A stretch of 64,000 nucleotides of DNA from the NCBI GenBank assembly GCA_038217425.1, contig JBBQPM010000008.1, positions 3,057 to 67,056 of the forward strand, read 5' to 3'. The notes beneath the pieces were generated by a model. The model was not told where the DNA came from. It saw nothing but the letters and a program-made list of their open reading frames with translations, and searched no databases. Positions 15,906 through 24,608 of the stretch are shown here, piece by piece; within the stretch, counting starts at the first letter, position 1; every line of letters starts with the position of its first letter. The position numbers were made by a program, and so were the translations under genes. The stretch comes from JAIEPT01 sp038217425. GTDB lineage: Bacteria; Planctomycetota; Planctomycetia; Gemmatales; Gemmataceae.

Positions 15906-18900
15906 ATGAATTCAGGATCGAAATCTCAAACGCTTGGCCGAGCCTGCGGCCACTTCGCCCTGGGCGTCGGCTGTCTCGTTCTTGTCGGCTGGGCGCTTGA
16001 CGTCCCCACGCTCAAAAGCATCGCGCCCGTCTGGTCCTCGATGAAGGCCAACACCGCCCTTGCGCTGGCACTCCTCGGCGTATCGCTGACCTCGGCCAGC
16101 GCATCCGGACGGCGCACGTTGCTGGGTTCGGGTTCGGCCCTGGTCGCGGTTGCCATCGGGCTTTTGACTTTGCTGCAATACGCCCTTGACCTCGACTTCC
16201 GCATCGACGAGGCCCTCTTTAGCGACTCCCCGCACTCCGTCGGCGTCACCGCTTCCGGACGCATGGCCGGCACCACCGCCGCCGCGTTCTTGCTGATCGG
16301 TTCGGCGCTCGCCGTCTTTCCCGCGTATCCCCTCGCCGCCCAGGTCGTCGCGCTCGCGCTGACAGCTCTCTTCGCGCTGCCCCTGGTCGGGTATCTCTTC
16401 GGCGCCAGCGCCGTCTACCGCAGCTTCTTCTACTCCAGTGTCGCCATGCACACCTCGCTGTCGTTCGTGACCGTATGCGTGGGCATCCTGGCGCTGCACG
16501 CGGATCGCGGCGTCGGCGCCATCGTGCTCGACGCCGGACCGGGCGGAAGGTTCCTCCGTCAACTGTTGCCCGCGGGATTGGTCCTCACGCTCCTCATCGG
16601 CTGGTGCAGTTTGCAGGGATACTCCGCCGGTTGGTACGGCGCGGAGTTTAGCGTGGCGATCTTCGCCGTCGCCGTCTTGATCTTCTTTGCCGGACTCGCG
16701 TGCTGGAACGCCGCCATGCTCGACCGGGCCGAGCGCGAAAGGTATCAGAACGAAGAGACCTACCGCCTGCTTGCCGAGGCGATGCCCGGTCTCGTCTGGA
16801 TGCTCGACACGCAGGGCAAGCTTACCTACGTGAACGGTCAGTACGAGCAGTACACGGGATACCAGCGCGAAGAGGTGAACGCGCGCGGCTGGGGTCTCAC
16901 GCTCCACGCCGACGATCTGCCGCGGATGCACCTCGAGTGGCAGAAACTGATCGAAACGGGGACGCTGAACATCGTGGAACTTCGCATCCGCCGGGCCGAC
17001 GGCGCGTATCGCTGGTTCTCGGGCCGCACCATACCGATCCGCGATCAGAACGGCAAGGTCACGCATTGGGTCGGCACCGGGACCGACATTGAAGATCAGA
17101 AACGTTCGCTGGAAGCGTTGCGCCGCAGCGAGCGACGTTACCGCGCCCTGATCCAGGCGTCGCCGCAGATCGTGTGGACAGCGGACGAGCACGGCCTGGG
17201 CAATGACGCCTTCCAGTGGTGGTCAGAAGCGACCGGTCACGATTGTGCGGCCAGCGACAACTGGGGCTGGCTAAACGCCCTGCACCCCGACGACCGCGAA
17301 CCGGTGCGCCGCGCCTGGACGACGTCCCTCGCGGATAAATCTCCTTACGCCGTCGATTATCGCATTCGCACGCCTGAGGGGGAGTATCGGCATCTTTCGG
17401 TACATTCCTTGCCGCTCTTTGACGAAGCGGGGAACTTCGAAGAATGGGTCGGCACCATCACCGACGTGACGGAGCGCATCCGCGCGGATGAGGCGATTCG
17501 CCAGAGCGAGGCCCGCTTCCGACAACTCGCCGACTCCATGCCGCAGATGGTCTGGTCGTCCCGACCCGACGGGCACACCGACTACTTCAACGAACGCTGG
17601 TACGAATTCACCGCAATGCCGCGCAATTGCTTGGGCGAAAACCCCTGTTCCTCCATTCTGCATCCCGACGACGTCCGCGGTTGCCTCGCCCACTGGACCG
17701 AATCGATCCGTACGCTAACCCCCTACGAGTTTGAGTGCCGTTATCTCGATAAGAAGTCCGGAACGTACCGCTGGTTCCTGAGTCGCGCGCTCCCCGTCCG
17801 CGACGACGCAGGCCAGGTCGTCCGCTGGTACGGCACCGTCACCGATATTCACGATCAGAAACAGCTCGAAGAGAATCTGCGGCAGATCCAGCGCGAACTC
17901 GAAGACCGCGTGCGACAGCGCACCGCCGACCTCACCTCGATCCTGAACGCCTCCACGCACGTCTCGATCATCGCCGGCGACGTGAACGGCATCATCTCCC
18001 ACTTCAACCCAGGCGCGGAACGCATGCTCGGCTACTCCGCGCAAGAACTCGTCGGCAAAACCACGCCGGCACTCTTGCACCTGCCCGAGGAAATCCAGGA
18101 ACACGGCGAGCGCCTTTCGCAGACCTTCGGCTACCCCGTCACCGGCATCAACGTCTTCGTCGAACACGCGCGTCGGGGGGGATACGAAGAGCGCGAATGG
18201 ACCTACGTGCGCAAAGACGGCGGACGCCTCACCGTCAATCTCACCGTCACCGCCCAGCGCGACGCACGGGGCGAAATCTCCGGCTACCTGGGCATCGCCA
18301 CCGACATCACCAAGCGCAAGCAGGCCGAGGCCGAGTTGCAAAATGCCAAGGCAGCCGCGGAATCGGCCAACCAAGCCAAGGGCGAGTTCCTCGCCAACAT
18401 GTCCCACGAAATCCGCACTCCGATGAACGGCATCCTCGGGCTCACTCAACTCGTCCTCGAGACCGAACTGGAACCCCAACAACGCGACTACCTCCAGTCC
18501 GTCCAACGCTCCGCCGAGGCGCTGCTCGAGGTCATCAACGACATCCTCGATTTCTCCAAGATCGAAGCCGGCAAACTCGAACTCGATCCCGAACCTTTCT
18601 CGCTGCGTACCGCCGTCGACGAACTCCTCAAGCCGCTGGACCTCCGCGCCCGCAACAAGGGCCTCGACCTCCGCTGCGACATCGCCGACGACATCCCCGA
18701 CACGCTCGTCGGCGACGTCGGACGCCTCCGGCAAATCCTCATCAATCTCCTGGGCAACGCCATCAAGTTCACGCCCCAGGGCAGCGTCGCCCTCGCCCTC
18801 CACGTTCAGGAACGGCACGGCGACGACCTGGTGCTGCAAGTCCGCGTCGACGACACCGGCATCGGCATCGCCGAAGACAAACGCGCCCGCATCTTCAACC

Positions 18901-19874
18901 CCTTCGAGCAGGCCGACGGCACCATGGCGCGCAGCTTCGGCGGCACCGGACTGGGACTGTCGATCTCCGCCCGGCTCGCGGAATTGATGGAAGGCCGAAT
19001 CTGGGTCGAAAGCGAACTGGGCCGCGGCAGCCAGTTTTTCTGCACGTTGCGCTTCCGCGCCGCACCCGACCAAACCGCGATTGCGCCTCGACATTCCCCC
19101 TCGCGCGAAACCGCCTCCGAAACTCAGGCCCCTCTCAAGATCCTTCTGGCCGAGGACAACGTCATCAATCAACAAGTCGCCCTGGGCATTCTCGGCAAGC
19201 TCGGCCATTACGTCCGCGTCGCCGGCAATGGCCAAGAGGTGCTCGAAATCATCGACAGCGTGTCGTTCGATCTGATCTTGATGGACGTGCAGATGCCCGA
19301 GATGGACGGCATTGAAACGACCCAAAGGCTGAGAGCCGCGGGTCGCACGATCCCGATCATCGCCCTCACGGCCCACGCCATGAAGGGGGACCGCGAGCGC
19401 TTCCTCGCGGCCGGCATGAACGGCTACCTCACCAAGCCGATTGACCCGCGGGCGCTGCGCCGCGAGTTAACCGGGCATCGCTCGGCGCCGACAGAGACGC
19501 CCCAACCGAAGTCGGAGCCGGTGCTCGATCGCGAGCAGTTATGGGCGCGACTGGGAGGCGAGCGCGACTTCGTCGTCGAGATCCTGGGCCTGTTCGCCTC
19601 CGAAACCTTGGGCGCCAAGATCAAACTCGACCAGGCGTACGCCGCCCAGAATTGGCCGGCGCTGCATAGACTAGCCCACCAACTGCGCGGCAGCCTGGCG
19701 AACTTGAGCGCGGTGCGTGCCGCGACGTCCGCAGGCGCCCTCGGCGCCTGTTGCCGACAGGTCGACGTCCCGGGAATCGACAATGCGTACATAGTGTTCC
19801 GTACGGATTTAGACGCCGCCCTGGCCGCGTTCGCCGCCTGGCAGACGGAGTTGACCGCGGTCACGGCGCCTTGA
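15906..19874 (+). CDS. Hybrid sensor histidine kinase with PAS domains, receiver and HPt
   Basis: A 1322-residue multi-domain kinase. The N-terminal 275 residues form a membrane sensor of about seven or eight hydrophobic helices. Four PAS/PAC modules follow, starting near TYRLLAEAMPGLVWMLDTQG (285), RYRALIQASPQIVWTADEHG (410), RFRQLADSMPQMVWSSRPDG (535) and LTSILNASTHVSIIAGDVNG (675). The HisKA motif NMSHEIRTPMNG places the phospho-histidine at 834. The ATPase N-box (LGNAIKFTPQG, about 950) and G-box (FGGTGLGLSIS, about 1010) are intact. A receiver follows with ILLAEDN at about 1080 and acceptor Asp1127 (LILMDVQMPEMDG), then an HPt domain with His1258 (LAHQLRGSLANL; the usual Lys after His is Arg). 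All phosphorelay residues are therefore present. No output regulator is adjacent. The last 14 nt overlap the convergent pterin dehydratase gene. Confidence 0.92.
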   Translation: MNSGSKSQTLGRACGHFALGVGCLVLVGWALDVPTLKSIAPVWSSMKANTALALALLGVSLTSASASGRRTLLGSGSALVAVAIGLLTLLQYALDLDFRIDEALFSDSPHSVGVTASGRMAGTTAAAFLLIGSALAVFPAYPLAAQVVALALTALFALPLVGYLFGASAVYRSFFYSSVAMHTSLSFVTVCVGILALHADRGVGAIVLDAGPGGRFLRQLLPAGLVLTLLIGWCSLQGYSAGWYGAEFSVAIFAVAVLIFFAGLACWNAAMLDRAERERYQNEETYRLLAEAMPGLVWMLDTQGKLTYVNGQYEQYTGYQREEVNARGWGLTLHADDLPRMHLEWQKLIETGTLNIVELRIRRADGAYRWFSGRTIPIRDQNGKVTHWVGTGTDIEDQKRSLEALRRSERRYRALIQASPQIVWTADEHGLGNDAFQWWSEATGHDCAASDNWGWLNALHPDDREPVRRAWTTSLADKSPYAVDYRIRTPEGEYRHLSVHSLPLFDEAGNFEEWVGTITDVTERIRADEAIRQSEARFRQLADSMPQMVWSSRPDGHTDYFNERWYEFTAMPRNCLGENPCSSILHPDDVRGCLAHWTESIRTLTPYEFECRYLDKKSGTYRWFLSRALPVRDDAGQVVRWYGTVTDIHDQKQLEENLRQIQRELEDRVRQRTADLTSILNASTHVSIIAGDVNGIISHFNPGAERMLGYSAQELVGKTTPALLHLPEEIQEHGERLSQTFGYPVTGINVFVEHARRGGYEEREWTYVRKDGGRLTVNLTVTAQRDARGEISGYLGIATDITKRKQAEAELQNAKAAAESANQAKGEFLANMSHEIRTPMNGILGLTQLVLETELEPQQRDYLQSVQRSAEALLEVINDILDFSKIEAGKLELDPEPFSLRTAVDELLKPLDLRARNKGLDLRCDIADDIPDTLVGDVGRLRQILINLLGNAIKFTPQGSVALALHVQERHGDDLVLQVRVDDTGIGIAEDKRARIFNPFEQADGTMARSFGGTGLGLSISARLAELMEGRIWVESELGRGSQFFCTLRFRAAPDQTAIAPRHSPSRETASETQAPLKILLAEDNVINQQVALGILGKLGHYVRVAGNGQEVLEIIDSVSFDLILMDVQMPEMDGIETTQRLRAAGRTIPIIALTAHAMKGDRERFLAAGMNGYLTKPIDPRALRRELTGHRSAPTETPQPKSEPVLDREQLWARLGGERDFVVEILGLFASETLGAKIKLDQAYAAQNWPALHRLAHQLRGSLANLSAVRAATSAGALGACCRQVDVPGIDNAYIVFRTDLDAALAAFAAWQTELTAVTAP

Positions 19875-20214
19875 CGAACTTGTTCGGCGTCCCCTCCAGC
19901 GCTCCGCCGCCGCGGTAGAGGACGACCTCCTCGATCTTTTGCGCCAGCGTGAAATCCTTGTCGGTGATGCCCCCCGCGGAGTGCGTTTGCAGCTTCACCC
20001 AGATCTTGCCCCAGGTGATCGCCAGGTCCGCGTGGTGGTACGCCGCCTCGCACAAGAAGCCGATGGCGTTCGTTACCATCAGCGTCGTCGGCCAACCGTC
20101 CGTCGTGTATTTGCGGCGCAGCCAGCCGTCCTCCAGGTGCCACTGCGCGAGCCCCAGCTCGGCGATCTTCTGCTTCACCTCGGCTTCGTCGTAGGTTTTC
20201 TCTTTTGCAGCCAT
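19861..20214 (-). CDS. Pterin-4a-carbinolamine dehydratase
   Basis: A 117-residue protein of the PCD/DCoH family. The hallmark histidines are in EAAYHHADLAITWGKIWVKL followed by QTHSAGGITDKDF, i.e. the [E/D]-x3-H-H-x(n)-W...L-x-T-H pattern. The enzyme dehydrates 4a-hydroxy-tetrahydropterins. ATG 20214 has GAGGAG 8 nt upstream. It diverges from a gene of the H4MPT-linked C1 pathway. PCD-like genes are known near methanopterin genes in methylotrophs, so a role in pterin/H4MPT metabolism rather than phenylalanine hydroxylation is plausible. I see no phenylalanine hydroxylase nearby. Confidence 0.88.
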   Translation of the reverse strand: MAAKEKTYDEAEVKQKIAELGLAQWHLEDGWLRRKYTTDGWPTTLMVTNAIGFLCEAAYHHADLAITWGKIWVKLQTHSAGGITDKDFTLAQKIEEVVLYRGGGALEGTPNKFVKAP

Positions 20215-20271
20215 GGCGTGCTCCTCTCGTAAGATGGGTACGAACATTTTAGCGGAAACGAGGAACGCAGC

Positions 20272-21237
20272 ATGGCCAAGATTCTGGGACTCGACGTCGG
20301 CGGCGCCAATCTCAAGGCGGCGGATGCGCAGGGACGTGCTGTCAACCTGCCGTTCCCGCTCTGGCAGCACCCCAAGCGCCTGTTCACGGAACTGCGAACG
20401 ATTTTCAAGCGATTCGCGCCAGAGCGGATTGCCGTCACGATGACGGGCGAGCTGTGCGATTGCTTCGCGACCAAGCGCGCGGGCGTCGCGTTCATCGTGG
20501 ATGCGGTCGTGCGTGCCGCGGGGTCTAGGCCGGTTTATTTCTGGAGCACCGCGGGGCGTTTCGTCTCGGCCGACGAGGCGAACGCGCAACCCCTGGCCGT
20601 CGCGGCGGCGAATTGGCACGCCCTGGCGACCCATCTCGGCGCCCTCTACCCGAGAGGGGAATATCTGCTGCTGGACATCGGGTCGACGACGGCCGATATC
20701 ATTCCGATCCTCCGGGGAGTGCCGAGCACGCGCGGCTTTACCGATCCGGAACGTCTGCGCTTCCGCGAGTTGGTTTACACGGGCGTGATACGCACGCCGC
20801 TCTGCGCACTCCTGGGCCTGAACGGGGCGGCCGAGCTTTTTGCGACGACCGAGGACATCTACATCCTCCTGGGGGATTTGTTCGAAGCCGCGCATTGCAG
20901 CACCGCCGACGGCAAGCCGGCGACCAAGGCGCATGCCCATGCACGCCTGGCACGCATGACGTGCGACGACGCCGAGGGAATGTCATGGGACGCGGCGCTG
21001 GAACTGGCCGGCGCGTTGCGCGATCGACAAGTGCGGGCGATCGCCGAGGCGGTGGCGTCGCGCTTCCCGGCGCCGATTGACGGCGTGATCCTTTCGGGTT
21101 CGGGGGCGTTCCTGATCCCGCGCGTGCTGGCGCATCTGGGCTGGCACGACGTCGAAGAAATCTCCCTTGCAGAGGGTTGGGGCCCGGAGACATCGAGCGC
21201 CGCCTGTGCGTTCGCCGTGGCCCGGTTGTTACAATGA
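20272..21237 (+). CDS. H4MPT-linked C1 pathway protein, hydantoinase/oxoprolinase-like
   Basis: A 321-residue protein of the actin/hydantoinase-like ATPase fold. Its N-terminal phosphate-1 motif is ILGLDVGGANLKAADAQG, the middle motif is LLLDIGSTTADIIPILRG (about 140), and the adenosine-type motif GVILSGSGAFLIPRVLAHLG is near residue 280. This arrangement and the SRPVYFWSTAGRFVSADEA segment fit the family associated with the tetrahydromethanopterin-linked C1 transfer pathway (the TIGR03123 type), which planctomycetes share with methylotrophs and archaea. Its precise reaction is not settled. The next gene starts 4 nt after the stop, implying one transcript. Confidence 0.86.
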   Translation: MAKILGLDVGGANLKAADAQGRAVNLPFPLWQHPKRLFTELRTIFKRFAPERIAVTMTGELCDCFATKRAGVAFIVDAVVRAAGSRPVYFWSTAGRFVSADEANAQPLAVAAANWHALATHLGALYPRGEYLLLDIGSTTADIIPILRGVPSTRGFTDPERLRFRELVYTGVIRTPLCALLGLNGAAELFATTEDIYILLGDLFEAAHCSTADGKPATKAHAHARLARMTCDDAEGMSWDAALELAGALRDRQVRAIAEAVASRFPAPIDGVILSGSGAFLIPRVLAHLGWHDVEEISLAEGWGPETSSAACAFAVARLLQ

Positions 21238-21241
21238 AGGC

Positions 21242-21589
21242 ATGCTCAAGCGGCGCTTCGTCATTCTGCGGCACGATCATCCGACGCTGCACTGGGACTT
21301 CATGCTCGAAACGGCCGGCGTGCTCAAGACGTGGCGCTGGCCCACGCCGTACGCCGGGACTTTCTTCGCCGAGGCGCTTCCCGATCATCGGCTCGAATAC
21401 CTCGAGTACGAAGGCCCCGTCTCCGGCGGGCGCGGCTCGGTCCGCTGCTGGGATCGCGGCGTTTACGAAATGGAAGGCCCCGCGCAGGCCCGCTTGATCG
21501 GCGACATCCTCCGCTGCCGCGCCGCCTGGAGCCCCGACGGCGATCGCTGGCTTTTTGTCGTCACGGACGGCGTCCCCCTGGCATCTTAA
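21242..21589 (+). CDS. LigD 3'-phosphoesterase-like domain protein
   Basis: A 115-residue stand-alone protein that resembles the DNA-ligase-D N-terminal phosphoesterase. The signature is FVILRHDHPTLHWDFMLETA followed by GVLKTWRWP, then DHRLEYLEYEGPVSGGRGSV, which corresponds to the H-x-D-x5-H-x-D-F metal/active-site segment. LigD PE trims 3' ends during non-homologous end joining. No Ku, ligase or polymerase domain is nearby, so its DNA-repair role here is uncertain. ATG 21242 lies 4 nt past the previous stop, and longer in-frame starts would run inside that gene. Confidence 0.84.
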   Translation: MLKRRFVILRHDHPTLHWDFMLETAGVLKTWRWPTPYAGTFFAEALPDHRLEYLEYEGPVSGGRGSVRCWDRGVYEMEGPAQARLIGDILRCRAAWSPDGDRWLFVVTDGVPLAS

Positions 21590-21678
21590 AATTTTCGCAT
21601 CACTCGCGGCTCTCCCAGAATACCGGGGACGAGTCGAAGTCGGCCGTTCGCCGCTCTACAAAGAACGTGGTTCCACAG

Positions 21679-22971
21679 CTACTTCCCGGGGATCTCCTTG
21701 CCATGCGGATCGCGGGGCGGGGCCTGGAGGTCGTCCGTCAGATCTTGCTGCGCCTTGGGTCCCAGGAAGTGCTCCATCTCCGACGCCGGCTCGTGCAGGT
21801 GGTTGAGCGGCAAACCGAAGTTCTTCTCCAGATACGTCTCCCACAAACGATGCGCCCGCACCACCGACGCCGCCTCGAGTCGACCCGCTTCGGTCAATTC
21901 CAGGCCGTGGTCGCTCGGCGTGACATACCCATGTCGCACGAGCTGCCGGCTCGCCCAGTCGACCAGGAGCGGGGCCAGGCCGTGATCCTTGAGCAGGACC
22001 GGCGCGGTCGGCAATCCCGTCTCGGCGCGGCGGTAGAGCGTGGCCAGGATCTCTTCGCGGGCGATGCGCAACGTGAGCTGCAGCCGGCGCCAGCCTTGCG
22101 CCAGGAGCCCATAACGCGGCGCGACGAGCAATGCGAGTGCGAACTCCGCGCCCAGGACGACCGCGATCATGCCGGCAACGTTGGTGTTCAGGCGATCGGC
22201 GAGCGGGTAGGCGAGGAGCGAGGCGACGACGGCGATCCCGGCGGCGCACACGAGCATCGTCGGCAGCCGATCGGAAAAGAGCCGGGCGCAGGCGGCGGGG
22301 ACCGTGAACATCGCCAGCACCATGACCGCGCCGACCGCTTCGAACGCCGTCACTGTGTTGAGCGCGACCAGTCCGACCAGCAGATAATGAATGAGCCGGG
22401 GCCGAAACCCCATCGCCTCTGCCAGAGCCGGATCGAACGTCGCCAGCTTGAGCTCCTTCCACAGCAACACGAGAAAGGCGAGCGTGAGCCCCAGGCCGAC
22501 GGCCATGCCGGGGAGCGAATGGGGCACGTCGCGCAGCGTGTCGAGCAGCGGCGCGGGGTAGCGGATGCCAGGGCGCCAGGCGGTTTCGAGGGCGCCGTAA
22601 AAGACGCAGCCGGGATCAATATGGGAATGTGCCAGGAACATCTTGATGAGGATGAGGCCGAAGGCGAAGAGAACGGTGAAGACGATGCCGAGGCTGGAAT
22701 CTTCGGTGACTTTGCCGGAGGAGGCGAGGAATTGCGTGAGCCAGGCGGTGAGCCAGCCGAAAACGATGGCGCCGACCATGATGCCCACGGGCGAGAGGGA
22801 GCCGGTGTAAATCACCGACAAGGCGATGCCGGGGATCATGCCGTGGCTGATGGCGTCGGTGAGCAGGCTCATGCGTTTGAGGAGGAGGAAGCAGCCGAGC
22901 AGGGCGCAGGCGAGTCCGGGGACCAGGCTGACGACGATCGTCCAGAAGGCGTAGGCGGTTTCGAAGTTCAT
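21679..22971 (-). CDS. Metal ABC transporter permease fused to a DtxR/MntR-like domain
   Basis: A 430-residue fusion. Residues 1 to about 275 are an ABC-3 family manganese/zinc/iron permease with 8-9 helices (FWTIVVSLVPGLACALLGCF; LLLKRMSLLTDAISHGMIPG; LVLAMFTVPAACARLFSDRL). From about 300 the sequence becomes a winged helix (LAPLLVDWASRQLVRHGYVT; GLELTEAGRLEAASVVRAHR), then the DtxR dimerisation/metal-site segment LWETYLEKNFGLPLNHLHEP followed by ASEMEHFL. The ligand-type residues H-x3-E and H...E-H are kept, while the position of DtxR Cys102 is Ser. ATG 22971 has GAGGAG about 8 nt upstream and overlaps the preceding permease stop by 4 nt. The fused regulator could gate transport or sense cytoplasmic metal; this is inference. 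Confidence 0.88.
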   Translation of the reverse strand: MNFETAYAFWTIVVSLVPGLACALLGCFLLLKRMSLLTDAISHGMIPGIALSVIYTGSLSPVGIMVGAIVFGWLTAWLTQFLASSGKVTEDSSLGIVFTVLFAFGLILIKMFLAHSHIDPGCVFYGALETAWRPGIRYPAPLLDTLRDVPHSLPGMAVGLGLTLAFLVLLWKELKLATFDPALAEAMGFRPRLIHYLLVGLVALNTVTAFEAVGAVMVLAMFTVPAACARLFSDRLPTMLVCAAGIAVVASLLAYPLADRLNTNVAGMIAVVLGAEFALALLVAPRYGLLAQGWRRLQLTLRIAREEILATLYRRAETGLPTAPVLLKDHGLAPLLVDWASRQLVRHGYVTPSDHGLELTEAGRLEAASVVRAHRLWETYLEKNFGLPLNHLHEPASEMEHFLGPKAQQDLTDDLQAPPRDPHGKEIPGK

Positions 22972-23834
22972 GGCGCCGGCTCCTCGAGCCGCGGCGCGGG
23001 CCGCATCCAGTCCGACGCGCCGTGCGGGCCGAACAGGAAGGAGACGAGGAACCCGGCTCCGGCGACGACGACGATGGTCGGGCCGGCGGCGAGGTTTTCG
23101 AACCGCGCACTCAGAAACGTGCCGACGAACGCGGCGACCATGCCCATGCCGCCGGAGAGGGCGAGCATCGGCGCGAGTCGCTGGGTCCAGAAGCGCGCCG
23201 CGGCAGGGGGGATGACCAGGAGCGACGCGGAGAGTAGCACGCCGACCGCGGGGATGCCGGCGAGGATGACGGCAGCGATGAGCAGCATGAGCAGGAAGTC
23301 GAGCCGGCCCGCGGGCCAACCCTGCACCTGCGCGAACGCGGCGTCGAACGCCACCATCTTGAGTTCCTTGAACAAGATCGCGACGACTGCCAGGCACGCC
23401 AGCGTCAACGAGACCAGAAGCTGGACGTCGTCGCGATTGATGGTGGCGGCGTGGCCCAGGAGGAAGTCGTTCAGGCCCGAGGCGCCGCTGGAGTGACGCG
23501 CCTGCAGCATCTTCTGGATGACGATGCCGGCGCCGAAGAAGACGCTCAACACCAGGGCGATGGCGACGTCCTCCTTGAGCCGCGTCGTTTTCCGCAGGAG
23601 CGCGATCACCCAGATGCCGAGCACGCCGGAAACGAGGGCGCCGGTGAGCAGGATCGGCAGGCTGCGCTGCCCGGTGAGCCAAAAGGCGATCCAGAGCCCG
23701 GGGAGCGTGGCATGGCCCAGGGCGTCGCCGATGAGCGCCCGGCGGCGCAGCACCGCGAAGACGCCGACCACCCCGGCGCTGAGTCCGAGCAGGCTCGTGC
23801 CGATCAGCACGATGAGCGTGTTGTACTCGATCAT
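22968..23834 (-). CDS. Metal ABC transporter permease (ABC-3 family)
   Basis: A 288-residue integral membrane protein of the ZnuB/MntB/SitC type. Motifs include LRRRALIGDALGHATLPGLW (TM2 and the coupling region), FKELKMVAFDAAFAQVQGWP and AVGVLLSASLLVIPPAAARF. It partners with the ATPase upstream and the permease-regulator fusion downstream, giving a heterodimeric permease. Both junctions are 4-nt ATGA overlaps, a sign of tight translational coupling. The metal is not decided by sequence alone; Mn, Zn or Fe are the family substrates. Confidence 0.92.
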   Translation of the reverse strand: MIEYNTLIVLIGTSLLGLSAGVVGVFAVLRRRALIGDALGHATLPGLWIAFWLTGQRSLPILLTGALVSGVLGIWVIALLRKTTRLKEDVAIALVLSVFFGAGIVIQKMLQARHSSGASGLNDFLLGHAATINRDDVQLLVSLTLACLAVVAILFKELKMVAFDAAFAQVQGWPAGRLDFLLMLLIAAVILAGIPAVGVLLSASLLVIPPAAARFWTQRLAPMLALSGGMGMVAAFVGTFLSARFENLAAGPTIVVVAGAGFLVSFLFGPHGASDWMRPAPRLEEPAP

Positions 23835-24607
23835 GGCGAGCGCTCCTGATCGCGCACCGCCTGGCTCAGCGTGTCGAGAATCGTCAGCCGTCCGCCGTAG
23901 GTCTTGTGGAGATTCTCCTCGGTAAAGACCTCCGCGGTCGGCCCGCTGGCGATGAGCCGAACGTTGAGGAGAATGACGTGATCGAAATAGCTCGGCACCG
24001 TGCGCAGATCGTGATGGACGACGAGGACGGTCTTGCCCGCGTCGCGCAGCTTTTGCAACAGCGCCTGGATCGCCCGTTCCGACGCGGCGTCGACGCCGGC
24101 GAACGGCTCGTCGAGGAAATACAGGTCGGCCTGTTGCGCGAGCGTGCGCGCCAGGAAGGTCCGCTGCTGCTGCCCGCCGGAAAGTTGGCCGATCTGGCGG
24201 TCGGCGAAGTCGTGCAGCCCGACCTGGGCGAGACATTCGTGCGCCAGGGCGATCTCCGGTTTGCCCGGTCGGCGGAACCAGCCGAGTCGGCCGTAGGTTC
24301 CCATGAGGACGACGTCGAGGACGCTGACGGGAAAATCCCAGTCGACGCTTTCGCGCTGCGGGACGTAGCCGATGCGTCCGCGCACGTCTTCCAGATGTTT
24401 GCCGAACATGTGAATGGAGCCGGAGACGAGGGGCACGAGTCCGAGGATGGCCTTGATGATCGTCGTCTTGCCGGCTCCGTTGGGCCCGACGATGTCAACG
24501 AGGCGCGGCTGGTGGAGCGTGAGATCGATGTTCCAGAGGACTGGCTTGCGCTGGTAGGCGACGGTGACGTCGTGAACATCGAGAATGGGGAGCGTGCCGG
24601 GCGTCAT
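23831..24607 (-). CDS. Metal ABC transporter ATP-binding protein
   Basis: A 258-residue ABC ATPase of the ZnuC/MntA/SitB group. Walker A is GPNGAGKTT (about 40), the Q-loop region is IGYVPQRESVDWDFPVSVLD (characteristic of manganese/iron importers), the signature is LSGGQQQR and Walker B is LYFLDEPFAGVD, with the H-switch in VLVVHHD. It energises the two permeases encoded next. The start lies 1 nt after the stop of the upstream membrane-anchored protein, so the four genes form one operon. No periplasmic solute-binding protein gene accompanies it. Confidence 0.94.
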   Translation of the reverse strand: MTPGTLPILDVHDVTVAYQRKPVLWNIDLTLHQPRLVDIVGPNGAGKTTIIKAILGLVPLVSGSIHMFGKHLEDVRGRIGYVPQRESVDWDFPVSVLDVVLMGTYGRLGWFRRPGKPEIALAHECLAQVGLHDFADRQIGQLSGGQQQRTFLARTLAQQADLYFLDEPFAGVDAASERAIQALLQKLRDAGKTVLVVHHDLRTVPSYFDHVILLNVRLIASGPTAEVFTEENLHKTYGGRLTILDTLSQAVRDQERSP

Positions 24608-24608
24608 A

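Noticed and set aside
20215..20940. Long N-terminal extension of the pterin dehydratase frame
   Set aside because: The extra sequence is antisense to the H4MPT-associated gene. ATG 20214 with GAGGAG gives the normal family length.
21331..23496. 721-residue open frame on the plus strand over the two metal permeases
   Set aside because: It is extremely Arg/Glu/Gly-rich and overlaps two well-supported membrane proteins with coupled starts.
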